Source: Lineus longissimus
Taxonomy: Eukaryota > Nemertea > Pilidiophora > Heteronemertea > Lineidae
NCBI RefSeq assembly: GCF_910592395.1
Contig: NC_088314.1
Location: 19,488,070 to 19,552,069 of the forward strand
Direction of reading: 5' to 3'
DNA length: 64,000 nt
In this document: positions 42,731 to 56,510 of the stretch, one piece after another
Position numbering within the stretch: position 1 is the first letter of the stretch
Layout of the letters: each line of letters begins with the position of its first letter
The notes under the pieces: generated by a model
What the model was told of the DNA's origin: nothing
Databases searched by the model: none
Seen by the model: the letters and a program-made list of their open reading frames with translations, nothing else
Program-made: the position numbers and the translations under genes

Positions 42731-45503
42731 AACACTTTATTTGAGATTTGTGTGTATCACTTAGGCGCTTTCTTGTCACTGCTTTACTTAAGTCAATATT
42801 TGTTCACCGTTTCACAAATGGGCGTTTTAAGCTGAATGCGAGTAATCCATCGTTTGACAAAATCGAATGCTAAATTGAACGAATTGAAATTCTTTTCTTG
42901 AATGTTTTGGTTGAAATTAAAATTTCATACATCGATAGCCCCACTTGAACCCGCTTCTGTTACCAGCCTGATTGTGAGAACTCGAGGACGGGTGCCTTTG
43001 GGCGTGGGGCCACCTCCCACCCACTCAGATCCGCATTAAGGTGTCTCTCAGTCAGGGGAACCTTAACGCAATGGTGGCTAATAATACCTAATACAATTTC
43101 CTCGACGCTTTGCCTTGATTTACCATTTACGAATGTGTGCTATAATCGAGGTCAACCGATATTAGAACGAATATTTTGTATTTTTAGCATTTTTTGTATT
43201 TCAGCAGTGTGTAATTACCAAAAAGATAGACTGTTTAAATGTCCCCAAAGTAGGGGATTGGAATATTGCCATAGCGTAATTAAAGGGGGAATTATAAGCA
43301 CGTGTTTTTGAGAACGATGTTTTTTGTGTGTCATCGATATTTTGAAGCATAATGCTTTTCACTGTTTTTCAAAAACGGCGCGGGGGCCATTAAAGATGAG
43401 AGATTATCATAAAGTAAATAAGGATTGGCAGAAGTCTTATTTTCTAATATAGTCTCAGGCGTAAGGCGGGAATAAGACTGGCACGTGGCCATCCATATTA
43501 CGGCCATGATGGACATTTAAAGGTGTGGTTCCTTCATGACCATTGTTTCTATATGTCCCGCTTAAAATTAGAAAGAAACATAGCCTAAGTGCATCAACTA
43601 GACACGCCAGCGGGATGAAAATTGCCATGTATGGTTTTTGTATATCACTTTATACAACCGCATTGTTAACTTTTTTTCAAAGCATGTTAACATAATTTGA
43701 AAACTCAAATACAATTTCAAATTTTTGAAAGAACAATTCTGATATTTAAAAGACATTCTTTGCGATGATTAAGCACAGGATCAAGGATTGCTGTGAATCT
43801 CACGATTTTTTCGTAACGCAATAAGCCTCCGGGAGTTTGGCCATTTTAGACATTTTTGTTGGCAATTATCGGATTTATATAATACATATAATATGTTGTT
43901 AAGTGGCCTTTGGCATTTAAATTTAGTAATTTTCCTTTCTATCAAATATTTTGTGCAATATATAGCCGTTTTGGTCTATTTCTGAGAATGCTTTGTTTTA
44001 TTAGCGTTTAATGGAACAAGCATTTAGAACGCAAATGTTGGTTTCTATCGCAAAAAAATGTCCTTTTTCTTTGATGTTACATAAAAGCTGTTATGATCAC
44101 ATGGGATTGGTTGTTTAATGTGCTTCTCAGCATCTGTTACATTGCTTGTTTTAGTTCCCACATTCCGTGTTTTCCTGAGTCACTCTTGACACAATGACGA
44201 AAAAACCAAACTGGAAAACGAAAACCACGCGGAAAAGTAACGAGGAAAAATGTCAACGCGATCGGTTTCCCGGTTAATTTCATGCATTTGCTGCAATTTA
44301 GGCCTACCTTTCTGACCTTGTTATACTTTTGGCGATGACCTTGGCTGGAAGAATGGCGCAAGAAGAATGTCAGTTCGTCTGAGCGATGTTTTACTACGTC
44401 TAGCCTGACTTACTATTTTCTCGAGGCATCCGGCATGCGGCTTCTTATTCCCACTCCTCGCTAGCTCCCGGTCTCGTAAACTTTTCCATGAATTCTTGTA
44501 GCCGGAGAAAAAGTATCCACTTCTTTACGATATTTGAGTGTTCAATTGTCGGACGCGAAATTCCTACACTTTTTCAATCTGTTTTACGGGACCGGTGTAA
44601 CATTTATCAAACAAGTTCCAGTCCCTGATACTGAGTTTATCCTTCACCGAGTGTGCTGTTAATGCACAGGTTTCAAGAATGGACGTTATGTATGGGGACT
44701 TGTTTCTCACTTGGACGCAGTTGGCCTGTCCAGACGGCAGCCGCTGCATTGTCCGAAAAAGACGTGCAGCAGACGCGAGAATGCTGTATCTGTCAGTTTA
44801 CGTAGCTTTTGACCAATTTGACACGGTTTATCATGAAAACCTGCCATAATTTGTTGACGGTGAGCATTGGCTATTCTCTGGGTTGAATAGGTTGAACGAC
44901 TTGAAGTGGTCCTCGACTGGAAAATGTGTCCCAAAGTGGTGTAAGGCGAATGTTGACTCGTTTTTTTAATGGGAATCTATGGACAACGTTGATTTAAATC
45001 ATTCGATTATTATTGTTTGAGTAGCGAATAAAAGAAAAATGATATTCCACTAGAAATACCGTATTTTGTCTGGGATAAAGTGTCTGGATGATTTTGGTTC
45101 AACCGGCATGCACAGGAGTGACATAGGAGTGGACACATCATTGTACTTGTGAGCGGCAAAATGAAATGGACGAACATACATGCGCATACACTATCCCGTC
45201 CCGGCTGCAGACTCAATGCAAGTACATGTACATGTACCAGCGAATGGAGAATCTTTCTAGAAGGGAATCGGTCCGAAAGATACGTCGATTTGGTTCAGCA
45301 GTTCATTCTCCGGAGCCACGGTTATTGCAAAGCAAAGTCGATAGTAATTTTACAGTTGTTACAAGTTTCAGTGCTTATTCTTTGGGGTGAATTCTTCCTG
45401 ACTACTACACAAAACCATCCAGAGATACAGGGCTTTTCACTCCTAAATCATTGCGATTTTATTTGCCCTTGTAGGTTCAATCCTATCGATCCCTATGAAA
45501 GCG
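42731..45503. other. No recognised feature
   Basis: Unique AT-rich sequence. Short frames lack coding signals. Confidence 0.4.
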
Positions 45504-45665
45504 GGGGTCGATGTTACGAAGATTTGCCCTGATAACCCTTTGATAAGACAGTAGAACAATGAAATTGAGGCCAAGGTGCGAGCGGGCTTTGTTTAAAGTC
45601 AATATACCGTGTGTAGGGCAAGGCCTAAATTCCTCACTGCGAGGCAAGGGGCAAAAAAGGGTATG
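45504..45665. repeat. Dispersed repeat R3, copy 2
   Basis: It begins GGGGTCGATGTTACGAAGAT and includes TTTGATAAGACAGTAGAACA and CGAGCGGGCTTTGTTTAAAG. It extends to GCGAGGCAAGGGGCAAA, which is shared with copy 3. Confidence 0.8.
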
Positions 45666-47368
45666 ACGGCATTCCTGAGGATTTTTTCGGTTTTTAGATT
45701 CTTTTTAAACTATTTGACTTGTTTACTTGCGGTATCAGTCAAAGCATAAATGTAGTACCAACCGGATCTTACATGTGAAGGAGCCTTTTCTTGCCTCACC
45801 TTAGAGGCCATACCTTCAAGTAGTTTTCATTCACCCGCCGCCAATACATAATAGTACGGGAAGAAAGAGGTCAGATGGCGGCCCCTGTGAAGTCCAGCCT
45901 TCAAAGGAACCTCGCCTTTGATCCCGGGCTGGACAGGTAGACGAGCAGGTATCTCGTCAAATTGCTTCCTGTTGATCTTCAATTATGTTCTTTTATAGTA
46001 AATGGGGAATTAGAGACGGGGTTTCCATTGCATGTCTGGAAGTAACTGGCGGACCTATCAATCATAGGCCCGATGAGCATTCTAAAAGAGAGGCGCTTGG
46101 ATAAGGTCTATAGTATTTCGTGAAGCAGAAATGATTGATATATATACGTTCGCTACTAGTTCTAAAGTACTACGCTGAGAGGAAGATATTTCATTTTTTA
46201 GAACTATTGAGCAACAAGTTATAAAACAACATGACTATTACCAAAACCCATTACTTCAAATGGGTTTTCAAAGTTGATAGTAGGCCTAATGCTGTTTTTA
46301 ATTTTATTAATTGAGATACTATGCTCATATTATAAGGTTTTTTAAGTTGAAGTAATGTGGTTTTCAAAGTTGAAATACCACCTAAAAAATAGTTCTTTGG
46401 TAAGTAAAAAAGGGGTCAAGACAAACTATGGTTATGTGTAGAGCTTGCTTTTCCATCAATCTTAATCATGATACTGTTAAAAAGTGAAATATAGGTTTGT
46501 AGTGGCATTTCCATTTGCTCAATTATCTTCACCGGGCGGTATCCCTCTGTGGATCACTGATTTCAGCCTTGCACGACTTCCTGAGATTCCCTCCTCGGGG
46601 CGGTAGAGATCAAAGGAAAATTGGCAAAGCAGTATTTTGATATATCGCGAGTATCTGCTAAACCATTAGGGGCAGTTCCTGACAATACCAACATTGCCGT
46701 AGCATCCGATTGGCGTCAGGAGCCCGCAAAATAAGTCACGCCTTGGTCACTCTGAGGTCACGGTTTAGGTTTGAAAGGATCATTGACCTCTGAATGGGGA
46801 GGTTAGCGAAGAGAGGTCATGCATTGGTAGGGGGAGGGAAGGGTAAAGTCCAAGGCAAATCAGAGTTTCTTGACAGCGTCCGTGGTACACAAAATGTATC
46901 AATGCACTCGCATGGAAATTAGTCAAAGATTTTACTCACTTTCTCTCAACGAAAATCGCTGTAGCTTCCGTATTATCCCCCGCACACACCGTTCCAGCTC
47001 ACTGAACGTACTATAGGCCAATGTACTATCATGTAACAAAACCGCTGGCCAAGGTCGTAAATCGCATTTGTGACGTAATTATTTACAATTAGACTTTCTA
47101 CAGCTGACACGTAAATCACGAGTGATGAGTGGCTGACAGTGATTTATGGATATAAAACATTTAAAAATAAACATGACATATATTGTGATACTTAAGTTAT
47201 AAGTACTATTAAAAGGAGACTGTCCTGTAATATTTTCAATTACTTCCGTGTCAATTAAAATATATATTCGTAATGTACGAGGCTATTTGGACAAATTCAA
47301 TCAACAAGCCTTCGAATATCGTCCATCTTTTGGCTGAGAATAACGGTCTCTCGAAAATAACGTTCATC
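45666..47368. other. No recognised feature
   Basis: Unique sequence with no supported gene or repeat. Confidence 0.4.
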
Positions 47369-47428
47369 CATTGGTTCGTTTGTAAACACTAATCCGGTGA
47401 CGCAGCATTCAAAGTAGCTGATTGGACA
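47369..47428. repeat. CCAAT-pair dispersed repeat, inverted copy
   Basis: It reads CATTGGTTCGTTTGTAAACA then CTAATCCGGTGACGCAGCAT and ends GCTGATTGGA. The two CCAAT motifs and the central GCGTCACCGG match the other copies. Confidence 0.65.
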
Positions 47429-50400
47429 ACACGAAAAGCTATCTAGAGTTCGCAGTTCACAGTTATTTTTGTGATGAAGGACAGTCGAAAACAAACCAAA
47501 CACGTGTTTCTTCAAAGGTTGCATTACGCTCATAATCAGTATTCTTGCCAGTGAATTAGAATAGCGCAGGAAATACATGGGGTCACATACGGACTGCATT
47601 GGACAGGCTCTTTTGTCAGAATAGTTTTTTTAGCTTGAGAACTCTAAACTCTCAGGATCCAGAGTTCTGAGAGACAAGTTAAAAAGCTATTTTACATGTC
47701 TAATTCCTGGATCGATGAGCTTCGATGACACTAGCTTTCTTTTTATGATTATTTTTTTAAATTTTACATAAAAAGAAATACGGCCTTTGCTGTTCGTGTG
47801 CATTGTGTACTGCTGTGGTTCAAGTGACCAGATAAAACATTGCCGTTTGCAGTTTCTATACCATAACGTATAGTATGCAAACTCGTTGAAACTTGGACTT
47901 CGTAGTTTTTTGTATATCGTCGGTCTGTTCACAATAGCATTGTTGAAAATATATTCATTACCTGGAAATTTTTCAAATTCGAAATGAGTGAACCTTTAAC
48001 ACTTGAAATGGAAAACAGTATGACAATTACTGTGGTTTACATTCAACAGTTTCTCTTCAGCTAGATAATTGATTAGAAAATGATTGGAAATTCCACGAAG
48101 CAATTATAAAGGTAGAACCGCCTGTGTATTTGTGAGTTTGAATTATTCCCCCGCAGACTCGTCGAGCAGCTTGGCTTACAACACATGTAGTATCAACATC
48201 GAAATCCGACCGCTCTATTAACCACACAGAAACACAATGTTTAGCCAATATTTCTAACAAAACCTGTTGGAAGAAAATAGGACAATAACCTGAACCGGAA
48301 ACAGAACACAAGTGTACGCGTTATACACAGTTATGTGCATCATCTATGCAAACATCTGTATACGGCCTGTGCGCCAAGAGTTGTACATGTGTATTGTCTA
48401 CTTGGCGTATGGTGTGTGTCACGGGTGTACGAAATTTGAAAAAATTCTCTTGCTGTGATCGGGTAAATGGCTTTAAATACACACATTGATCACGGGTGAC
48501 TTCCAATCGCAATGACTCACTGTAGAAAAAACAAGATGAGTGATCAGTACACAAGATAATATCTCAAAATCGAACGTGAATATCACGCGCGGAAATAGTA
48601 ATCTGTCCTTATTTGTAACGACACAGTGCAACCTCGTGGTTGAGGATTTTCACTTTAAATGGGTAGGCCTACGATGTTTGTATTTACTGGTGCCTCAGGA
48701 AACTAGAAATGCAGTTGTACACAACGCTGTAGTTTTTCAAGTATTCTTCATCAAGACAAGCAAAATGAACATACAGGGAAAAATTGCCAGGGCTGAGGCA
48801 CACAGTGTACAAAGCGTTCGCCTGTGCAACGTGCATCCTCCAAGGCGTCTTCTGGCGAAGTGTGTATACTTGCATACAATGTGTGTATGTGCAGGGAAGC
48901 TTTAATTGTCTGCTTGAATAGTCCGGTCATACGCATAAGGCCGACACAGACCCTGATGCCTATTGAGCATGGGCCTAATCCTCCTTATCTGAATTGCCTC
49001 ATGCATTTTCTGACACTATTGTTTTCCACGTTTGAACAAATCTTTTCAATGAAGTCGCATGGAATTTGTTGACAGGTATTAAGTAACAGCTGATTTCATG
49101 TCACATTTCTTCACCGATGTTTTGTGCTCGTTTATTCTGACCTCAAGTAACCTTATGGATTCTCGAATGTCCTAAGCATCACGGGAACAGTTTATTTAGT
49201 ACCAAGTGTCTTTGGGTTCCGCTGCAGAGTTAACTACATCAAACTATAGAACATCATTATACATCAGTCTGAAATATACCAACGAATGATACGCAAAAGA
49301 ACCACGCATTTGATACTGCACAAAATTGCAAACAATCTGTTGTTTATCGCGCTTGCACTTTGAGAAATTGCTTGCATTCAAAATGTAACAAGCTTGAAAA
49401 TAAGCCACATATCTTGTGTAACATAATTTTTTTAACATGATATAATGTTTAACAGCGATTGAAGAATAGTTGCCTGTTTGAATGTGAAACAACTTATAGT
49501 CCATTTCACGAAGAATTGGCACTGTGATATTTGTTGATTTCGCACAGAAAATGTAATACAAATGTATTAAAACAAAATGCTACATTATTTTCATCAGAAA
49601 CTTCAAAGTCCAAAGCCAATACATACTTTGCCAGAATCGGACCAAACATGGCCAAGATTGAGTACTCTGAAGCAAATTATAGACAGATTTTCCCAGCAAT
49701 TTTTGGGTGTTTGCATGCGGTGTCATTTTTTCGAGGAGTTTGAAAGGTCGCGCTGATAAAACTTTTCTTCATGCACGTTCTGTGTCCCCTCCCCCACTTG
49801 TCTGACCCTGCATGAATAGATCGCATTCCAAACCCGTTCATGACGTCTGCTCTGCTACATCACACAACAAGAGAAGCAAGTGAATCTTTTTGTGATCATC
49901 AAATTCTTTGCAACACTTTTTCTTTTTCACTCGCAAACGACCGGAAGTCACGCGACTTTGGCGCAGTTATCACGTGATTGACGACGATTTATCAGTATTG
50001 CCCGCTGCAGGGCATTCAAAAACAGAAATAGCTAAAATTGGTCATCTGATTTTTATACTTCTATTGCGATACCAGGATTTGATCGCTGTATAATTTTCTG
50101 ACAAAAATTTGAAAAATTAAAAATATATGAATTTCATGCATATGTCATTTTCTGACTATCCTGGCATTTTGCTTCCTTGATAAAGAAATAGTGTTTTTAC
50201 GGCAAAAAATAAGTTACGACGATCAAATGTCCAAAATTATAGTTGTCCTGTTTTTGCCCGACTGCCAAGATAATATTGCCCGAAACGCATAGTACACATT
50301 TGTTGATAACCTATGCAAACTATAATCCACATTTCTGCTCCGAAATGGCCATGGCTCAATTTTTCTGCACATATCGCGTCGCAACAATAAATATAGGCCC

Positions 50401-51059
50401 TCTCTGAATCCAAGGCATATCACCGTACGAGCAGCTCCTCAATATTTTGCAAAAACGTTGGTCTTGATTAATAGAAACAAACTGGATGTTTTATATCGTA
50501 ACATTACCAAACAAATGTTGACCAGAGAAGATTAACTAACATACCAGCCTAACGGCACTTTATACTCGCAGTTGTCATAATTACAATGATTAGCTTATTG
50601 TCCTATATCTGTGTTCGGATTTATTTGGGTAATAGACGGCCAGACGTTGTGCGAACGTAACAGCCGAAATCCCCGTCAGCGTGGCGAGAGAACACTATAT
50701 AACATCAACAATGATCGCTTTGATAGAAAACAAAAAATATAAGCAATATCAAAGATCCTAACATTTAGGCGTGTGAACCGAATAGGTTTCTTTCCAACTG
50801 ATTGGAAACCAATTCCAGAGGAATTCACCTGACTTTGTCCAAAGAATGGGCCTAATTAGAAAAAGCAACAAGCCCTATTCTTATCACCAAATCAGCGGAT
50901 CCAACCCTAATGTGTTTTCGCGGCTGATAAATTTTCTAATGTTTTTATCGGTGTACGATTCGGTTTATTTTGACCCATATTTCCACATCGTAAACTTTTT
51001 CAAATATTTTGCAGGTGAAATGTTTGAATCCGAAGTGTCCTGGACAAATGTAGGATGTT
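47429..51059. other. No recognised gene
   Basis: AT-rich unique sequence. At 49941-49976 an ETS site (CCGGAAGT) lies 23 bp from an E box (CACGTG), which is promoter-like, but no exon is supported nearby. Confidence 0.4.
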
Positions 51060-51465
51060 CTTCGGTTGTAATCTTCCTTAGTCGAAACTGGATATTTCTC
51101 TTACTGTTCAAAACTTCCTAAGTTGAAACTAAAGATTATTCTTACTGTTCAAAACTTCCCAAGTCGAAACTGAAGATATTTCTCACTGTTAAAATCTTCC
51201 TATGTCGAAACTGAAGATTATTCTGTCGAATTTTTCCTAAGGCGAAGTTGAAGATTATTCTCATTGTTCAAATCTACCCAAGTCGAAACTGAAGATCGTT
51301 CTTACTGTTCAATTTTTTCTAAGGCGAATTTGAAAATTATTCTCACTGTTCAAATCTTCCTAAGTCGAAACTGAAGATTCTTCTTACTGTTCAAATTTTT
51401 CTAAGTCAAAACTAGATTATCATTTTTTGTTCAAATCTTCCAAAGTCGAAACTAGACATCATATC
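51060..51465. repeat. 46 bp degenerate minisatellite
   Basis: About nine copies of AAGTCGAAACTGAAGATTAT plus TCTTACTGTTCAAATCTTCCT. Copies differ mainly by substitutions and by a short deletion near 51220. Confidence 0.9.
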
Positions 51466-52533
51466 AATTTCTTTCTTCGGTCAATCTTCTGTACCATATT
51501 ACCAAAAAATAAATAGATACGGTATTGATATCACAGGATTTTAGCTAACTAGCTGACCTAAATTCTCAATACAATCTGAGGGCCGGTTAAAATAAGGTAT
51601 CAAGTGGAGCAATCAATGTTAAAGTTCAAGGATGCTTTTGTATCACCAACCGACTTTCAAAAGTATATTTCGCTTGACAGATATACTTTTCACCCGAGTG
51701 TGTCCATCCTATATCACAGAAAAGACAACATTATATATGACACCGGCTGTTGTCTAAAAAACGGAAGTCACTATTTAACTGTACCCAGTTGCACTAGATT
51801 TTAAGGACCATCGATGTTCATCATTTAGCTGAAGTACGAATGGGACGATGTCAGCCTTTCTGACAATTCTACCTTTTAGAGACGAATCGCAATTGCTCGT
51901 GTTGACAAATTACACTGCTTTTACGTTATTAGGTCAGTTGAGTTTAAGGTGAAAGCATCTCCTGCACTCTTGGATAAAAGGTGTTTGAGCTTTTGAAGAA
52001 CCTGTAAAGTCATTTAGGCCTATAATCGAAACATTTCAAATGGATAGTAAGTATTTTATGCAAGTTTAAAAGTATCATTCACGAATTCATAACCCTGTTT
52101 GAGTGACATCGTCACTATATCCTTCCAAAACACTCAACCACGAGAACGTACTGTAAAACAAGTTGGCTGGTATTAAATTCAACTCGACATTCATCTTTAA
52201 GAGGTCAAGATCTACATAATTGGTAGGAATGTGTCATTTTATTATGAATTAATACATAAACATAATTTAAGAAATATTTCATGAAAATAACATATGAGTC
52301 CAACCCTAAAATATCTTGCGTACACCACATGAGGGTTTTAGACATCGCGTTTTCAAAAGTATCTCTCCCTGAGCGCTTTGGCAGAATCTTCACTAATTGG
52401 GTCAGCAACAGGTAGCTAGATGGTTACACGAATGGTTCCAGTGCCTTCTTTGGTTTTGTACACGACGTCCCTCACATAAAAAGTTATATTACTTTCATTT
52501 GCCCGTGCTGGTTTAGGCGAAAACTGATTGGCT
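51466..52533. other. No recognised feature
   Basis: Unique AT-rich sequence. Confidence 0.4.
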
Positions 52534-52682
52534 GGGGTCGATGTTATAAAGATTTGCCCTGATAACCCTTTGATATGACAGTAGAACAATGAAATTTAGG
52601 CCTAGGTGTGAACGGGCTTTGTTTAAAGACAATAGACGGTGAATTGAGCTAGGTTTGCGAGGTAAGGGGCAAAGTTGCGTAA
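52534..52682. repeat. Dispersed repeat R3, copy 3
   Basis: It begins GGGGTCGATGTTATAAAGAT and carries the shared core GAACGGGCTTTGTTTAAAGA and AGGTAAGGGGCAAAG. Confidence 0.8.
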
Positions 52683-55106
52683 TGTACACATTATGTCCTG
52701 TCGAAAGTAATTTTTTCCGTATCTCTCAGAGCAAGTGTGTGACGACTTGACCTGAATTCAAAACAATCCTTCCAAAAGGGAAAATTTTGATCAAGACATA
52801 AGCGTATCTAAAATTCAAGAATAAAATATTCCAATTTGGTTTTGTCAAAGCCTCAGAAGAATAAAACTGATATGAACTGTTCTCAATAAATATAATTTCA
52901 AACTGTCTTTTACGGCATTGCATGACATGCTGGGTCAAAAAAGATGCCAAATTATTTTTCTATATATTTTTTGAGCGTATATTTTGTCATGTTATGAAAT
53001 GGTTATTCGTGAGAGGCATTATTTCGGGGAAAAATTACTTACCGGGAATTATCCAGTGTGTTTTCACCCGAACCGTCCGAGTCATGCAGTGGACTAAACA
53101 AGAGCCGCTCGGTTTAGCTAATAATCTCATTCACTTCGCCTGGTGCAAGCGAAAATTCTTGTGATTTTTAAGGCTTAAAATCAGTCCATGGTCGGCAGCA
53201 ATTTTCATGTATTTTGAAGGTCAACTATTTAATCAAGTCGAATAAATTATTTTCATAATCGTAACCCATATTCACCTAGACGCATCCGCCATGATGTGAA
53301 GACCAGACGATCCAAGTCACGTGATTGTTTACTGCAATCTGGTTGGATAATATTGATGAGATATTTTTTTTCTGACAACTGATTATTGTAAGCACGATTT
53401 GTTTACAGTATATTTTATCAGACGAAATAGCATACATAATGCTGTGATATTCGAAAAGGAGTTAAGGTTTATTTCCTCGTAATGTCAAGAATTTTCATAT
53501 TTCAATTGACGCGCCCAGGCAGCCAGTCAGAATAGGGATTAATACACTGATACAGGTAATCCCGGCAGAAAACACTCACAGACAGATGTAACACACTTCG
53601 GGAAAAAATATAACCAAGAATTGATGACGAACAGTTTTTATATATTCTTGATATAACCCAGTCAGTTGAATTGGTACGGGCAAGCACATTGTTCATTTAG
53701 GGCAAAAGTTTTGGTGACGTCACAGATTTGTTTACCAATGACGTCTCGTTTTTCTGATCATACAAAACTTGCCACGGTGGAGATACGCCGTATACATGCA
53801 TAAGATCCTTCACTACATTTTGCCTTCCCTTGTACATCTTTCAACAATTTATTGTGTCTTCCGCCGCTGCTCCAAAACGTCATGTTAAAGCCACAATAAA
53901 CTTATTTGATACAATTTGATTTGACTTGGGAACTACCTTGTATATGTTGACTTTTTCAACATTTGAGTTATTGGGTTGTTGTGGCTAAAACAATGTAGCT
54001 CCTGAGAAGCAGTTACCACGGTCTGTTCGCGAATTTGGCTAGACATGCTAGATATAAAAGAATAAAAGCCATTTTGGCCTCGAGACAATCTTAAACTGAG
54101 GGGAGTTGATTTTCACATGACCTTTTTGGTCTTCCACCCGCAATTATGTAGCATCGTGTGCAGCTAGGCACATTTTCTTCTAAACAGTATTGATGTAACC
54201 AAGGACAGATTCTATTATCCATTCTTGATGAAACCCATGTTTTCATTTCTCAATCGAAAATGATGTTGGTTTACCCACGATACTGTGATTCAACAGATTC
54301 GGATAAAAATCGCCCTAACTCACAACACATTGGTATTGCATTGTGTAGGAGTCTCATGACCTTCATTATATCACCACCTTCAAAATATCACTTTAACTAT
54401 CTCAAGGAAGCATTCAGACTAAAACGTATACCTCTGCAACGGAAAATGTACTTAGCACGGGTCTGTCGTGACATCGTTCGTAAAGTGAAAAGCCATTGCG
54501 CATGCTCCATAAGTCCTGGGTGAGTGCCAGGGGAAGCGCGGAGTGATTAATCGAACTTGCTAAAGGTGTCACTTGACCTGGGGGCGGGGGGGGGGGGGAC
54601 TTATGAAATATTCATAGACCTAACCATACTTGTGGTTAAAAGACCAAAGATTAAAATAACAATACCAACAGCATCTGCTCACAGACAATTCTTTTCGATT
54701 GTTTATTTTTGGCCTTTGGCAAAGATCAATTTTTATACATTGTTTATAAGATATATTGAATTTTCTGCAACTATTTTGTCTTACTTTCTGAGCTGATTGA
54801 CAGGGAATTGAAAAATGCCAAAGGCCTTTAGACCTAAATGTATCATCATCAGTAGATATTCCCATCATGATTTATTGAACTTAGACTAACTTAATTACAA
54901 TCCGTTACATTGGTTTTATTGTTTTGCACATTTTTTACTCTCTTTCTTGCATTAATTTTTCATAGTTTTGAAAACTTTTATATGTAATAAAATAATTTCT
55001 AAAGGTTCGTTTTTCACGATATTGAAAGATGTGATATATCGAACAGAATTGAATTCGTAAAAGTGAAAAAAATCGGCGGGATTCATTTGTACAGCACAAG
55101 TTATAC
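52683..55106. other. No recognised gene
   Basis: AT-rich unique sequence containing an interrupted G run at 54580-54598. No splice-supported frames. Confidence 0.4.
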
Positions 55107-55141
55107 ATGGACATTATGACCATGCTGGTCATAACGTCCAT
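55107..55141. repeat. Near-perfect 16 bp hairpin
   Basis: ATGGACATTATGACCA is followed by a three-base loop (TGC) and TGGTCATAACGTCCAT. The arms pair fully except for one A opposite C. Confidence 0.85.
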
Positions 55142-55689
55142 ATTTCAACGAATGCATCCGCCGCAGAGAAGAGTCGTGTGTAGTCTCTATTCCGGGCAGG
55201 ATAGACCCGAGATTTGTGACCTGCACGCAGGCAAAATTTCTATTTCTTAGAAAAAAAATATTAAGGGGTAATTAAAATTCAGCAGTTTGTGAAAAGATGG
55301 TTCCGTAATTGTGAAAAATTACTGCCCTAAAAAAATCATGATAATAAAGACCTCGAAATTATCGCCATCAAAAGACCCGACAACCAGAATCAGAAACATC
55401 ATAAAGTCAACGCACATTGCAGTTTGTTATAGAATTCCAAGTAGGACATCATATAATGTTATTCTTTATATCAAAAGCAAGATGACTTCTGATGGTCGCG
55501 GGTGAGTGACCGGTTTCGCGGTTTAAAGGCATCGCGATCACAGTGGAGCCGGTTCCGCCGGCAGTTCAGATGGGGCGAGGAGGATTTCTAAACCCACGGG
55601 CCTGGTGTGCGTCTGAAGAGCAGGACGTCCTTCATCATTAAGGTTCTTCGTGACTTTGGCCGGGCAATAAACCTATAAGACCGCCCTCA
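55142..55689. other. No recognised feature
   Basis: It includes a GC-rich patch at 55500-55610 of unknown nature. Confidence 0.4.
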
Positions 55690-56510
55690 ATATTTTTATT
55701 CGGTGTATTTCTCGAAATTTAACCTCACTTAACCACAATACAGGCAGCCGCTGTGTTCGGGGGGCCTCAGATGTGGTTTTTGGACATCAGGATACTCCTC
55801 AAAGCAAGTTTTAACAGGATGGCGTTTGGCGTCCCCACTAACTATGTATTTTTATTCAGCGTCATTTCTCGAAACTAAACATTATTTAACCACAATACAG
55901 GCATCCGCTGTGTTCGGTACCTCAGATGTGGCTTTTGACGTCAGGACACTCCGCAAAGCAAGTTAAACAAGATCGCCTTCGACGCCCATGCTGAATATTT
56001 TTATGGTGTAATTTCTCGAAACCAAATATCACTTTACCACAATACAGTCAGCCATACGTTCGGGACCTCAGATGTGGTTTTGCGGCGTAGAGATACTCGG
56101 CAAATTAGATTGGACAGTTTGGCGTTCCGCGCCCTCACGAACCTTGTGATAGTCATGACTTTTCGCATACGTACATGTATCATTAAACGATTTAACCTCA
56201 GCTAACCACATCAGATGAAACCGCTGTTTCGAGATCATGTAGTTGGCGTATTATAATGCGTGTCGCCAATATGTTTGCGACATCCTAAAACATTGACACG
56301 GAAAGTGACTTTAATGATGTTTATATATCCTGATTTCTTGAAAATAAGCATAACCGAACCTTGGCCTAACCACAACACAGACCACCGCTGTCGGTGCTTT
56401 GCTTGGTCTCTTTTTAGGTTATTGTTGACAACATTTTATCGATACTCTGACCAATACCTATATTTTTTGTCAAGTTTAATTTCTTGAAATTAACAGGAAC
56501 TTAATGACAT
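55690..56510. repeat. ~155 bp satellite-like tandem repeat, about 5-6 diverged units
   Basis: Each unit has TTTCTCGAAA, then AACCACAATACAGGC, GCTGTGTTCGG, CCTCAGATGTGG and a GGCGTCC-type segment. The first motif recurs near 55710, 55867, 56013, 56330 and 56470. The units are diverged, so the array is old. Confidence 0.8.

Noticed and set aside
47636-47669. Short inverted repeat GAACTCT...AGAGTTC
   Set aside because: Seven-base arms are expected by chance at this scale.
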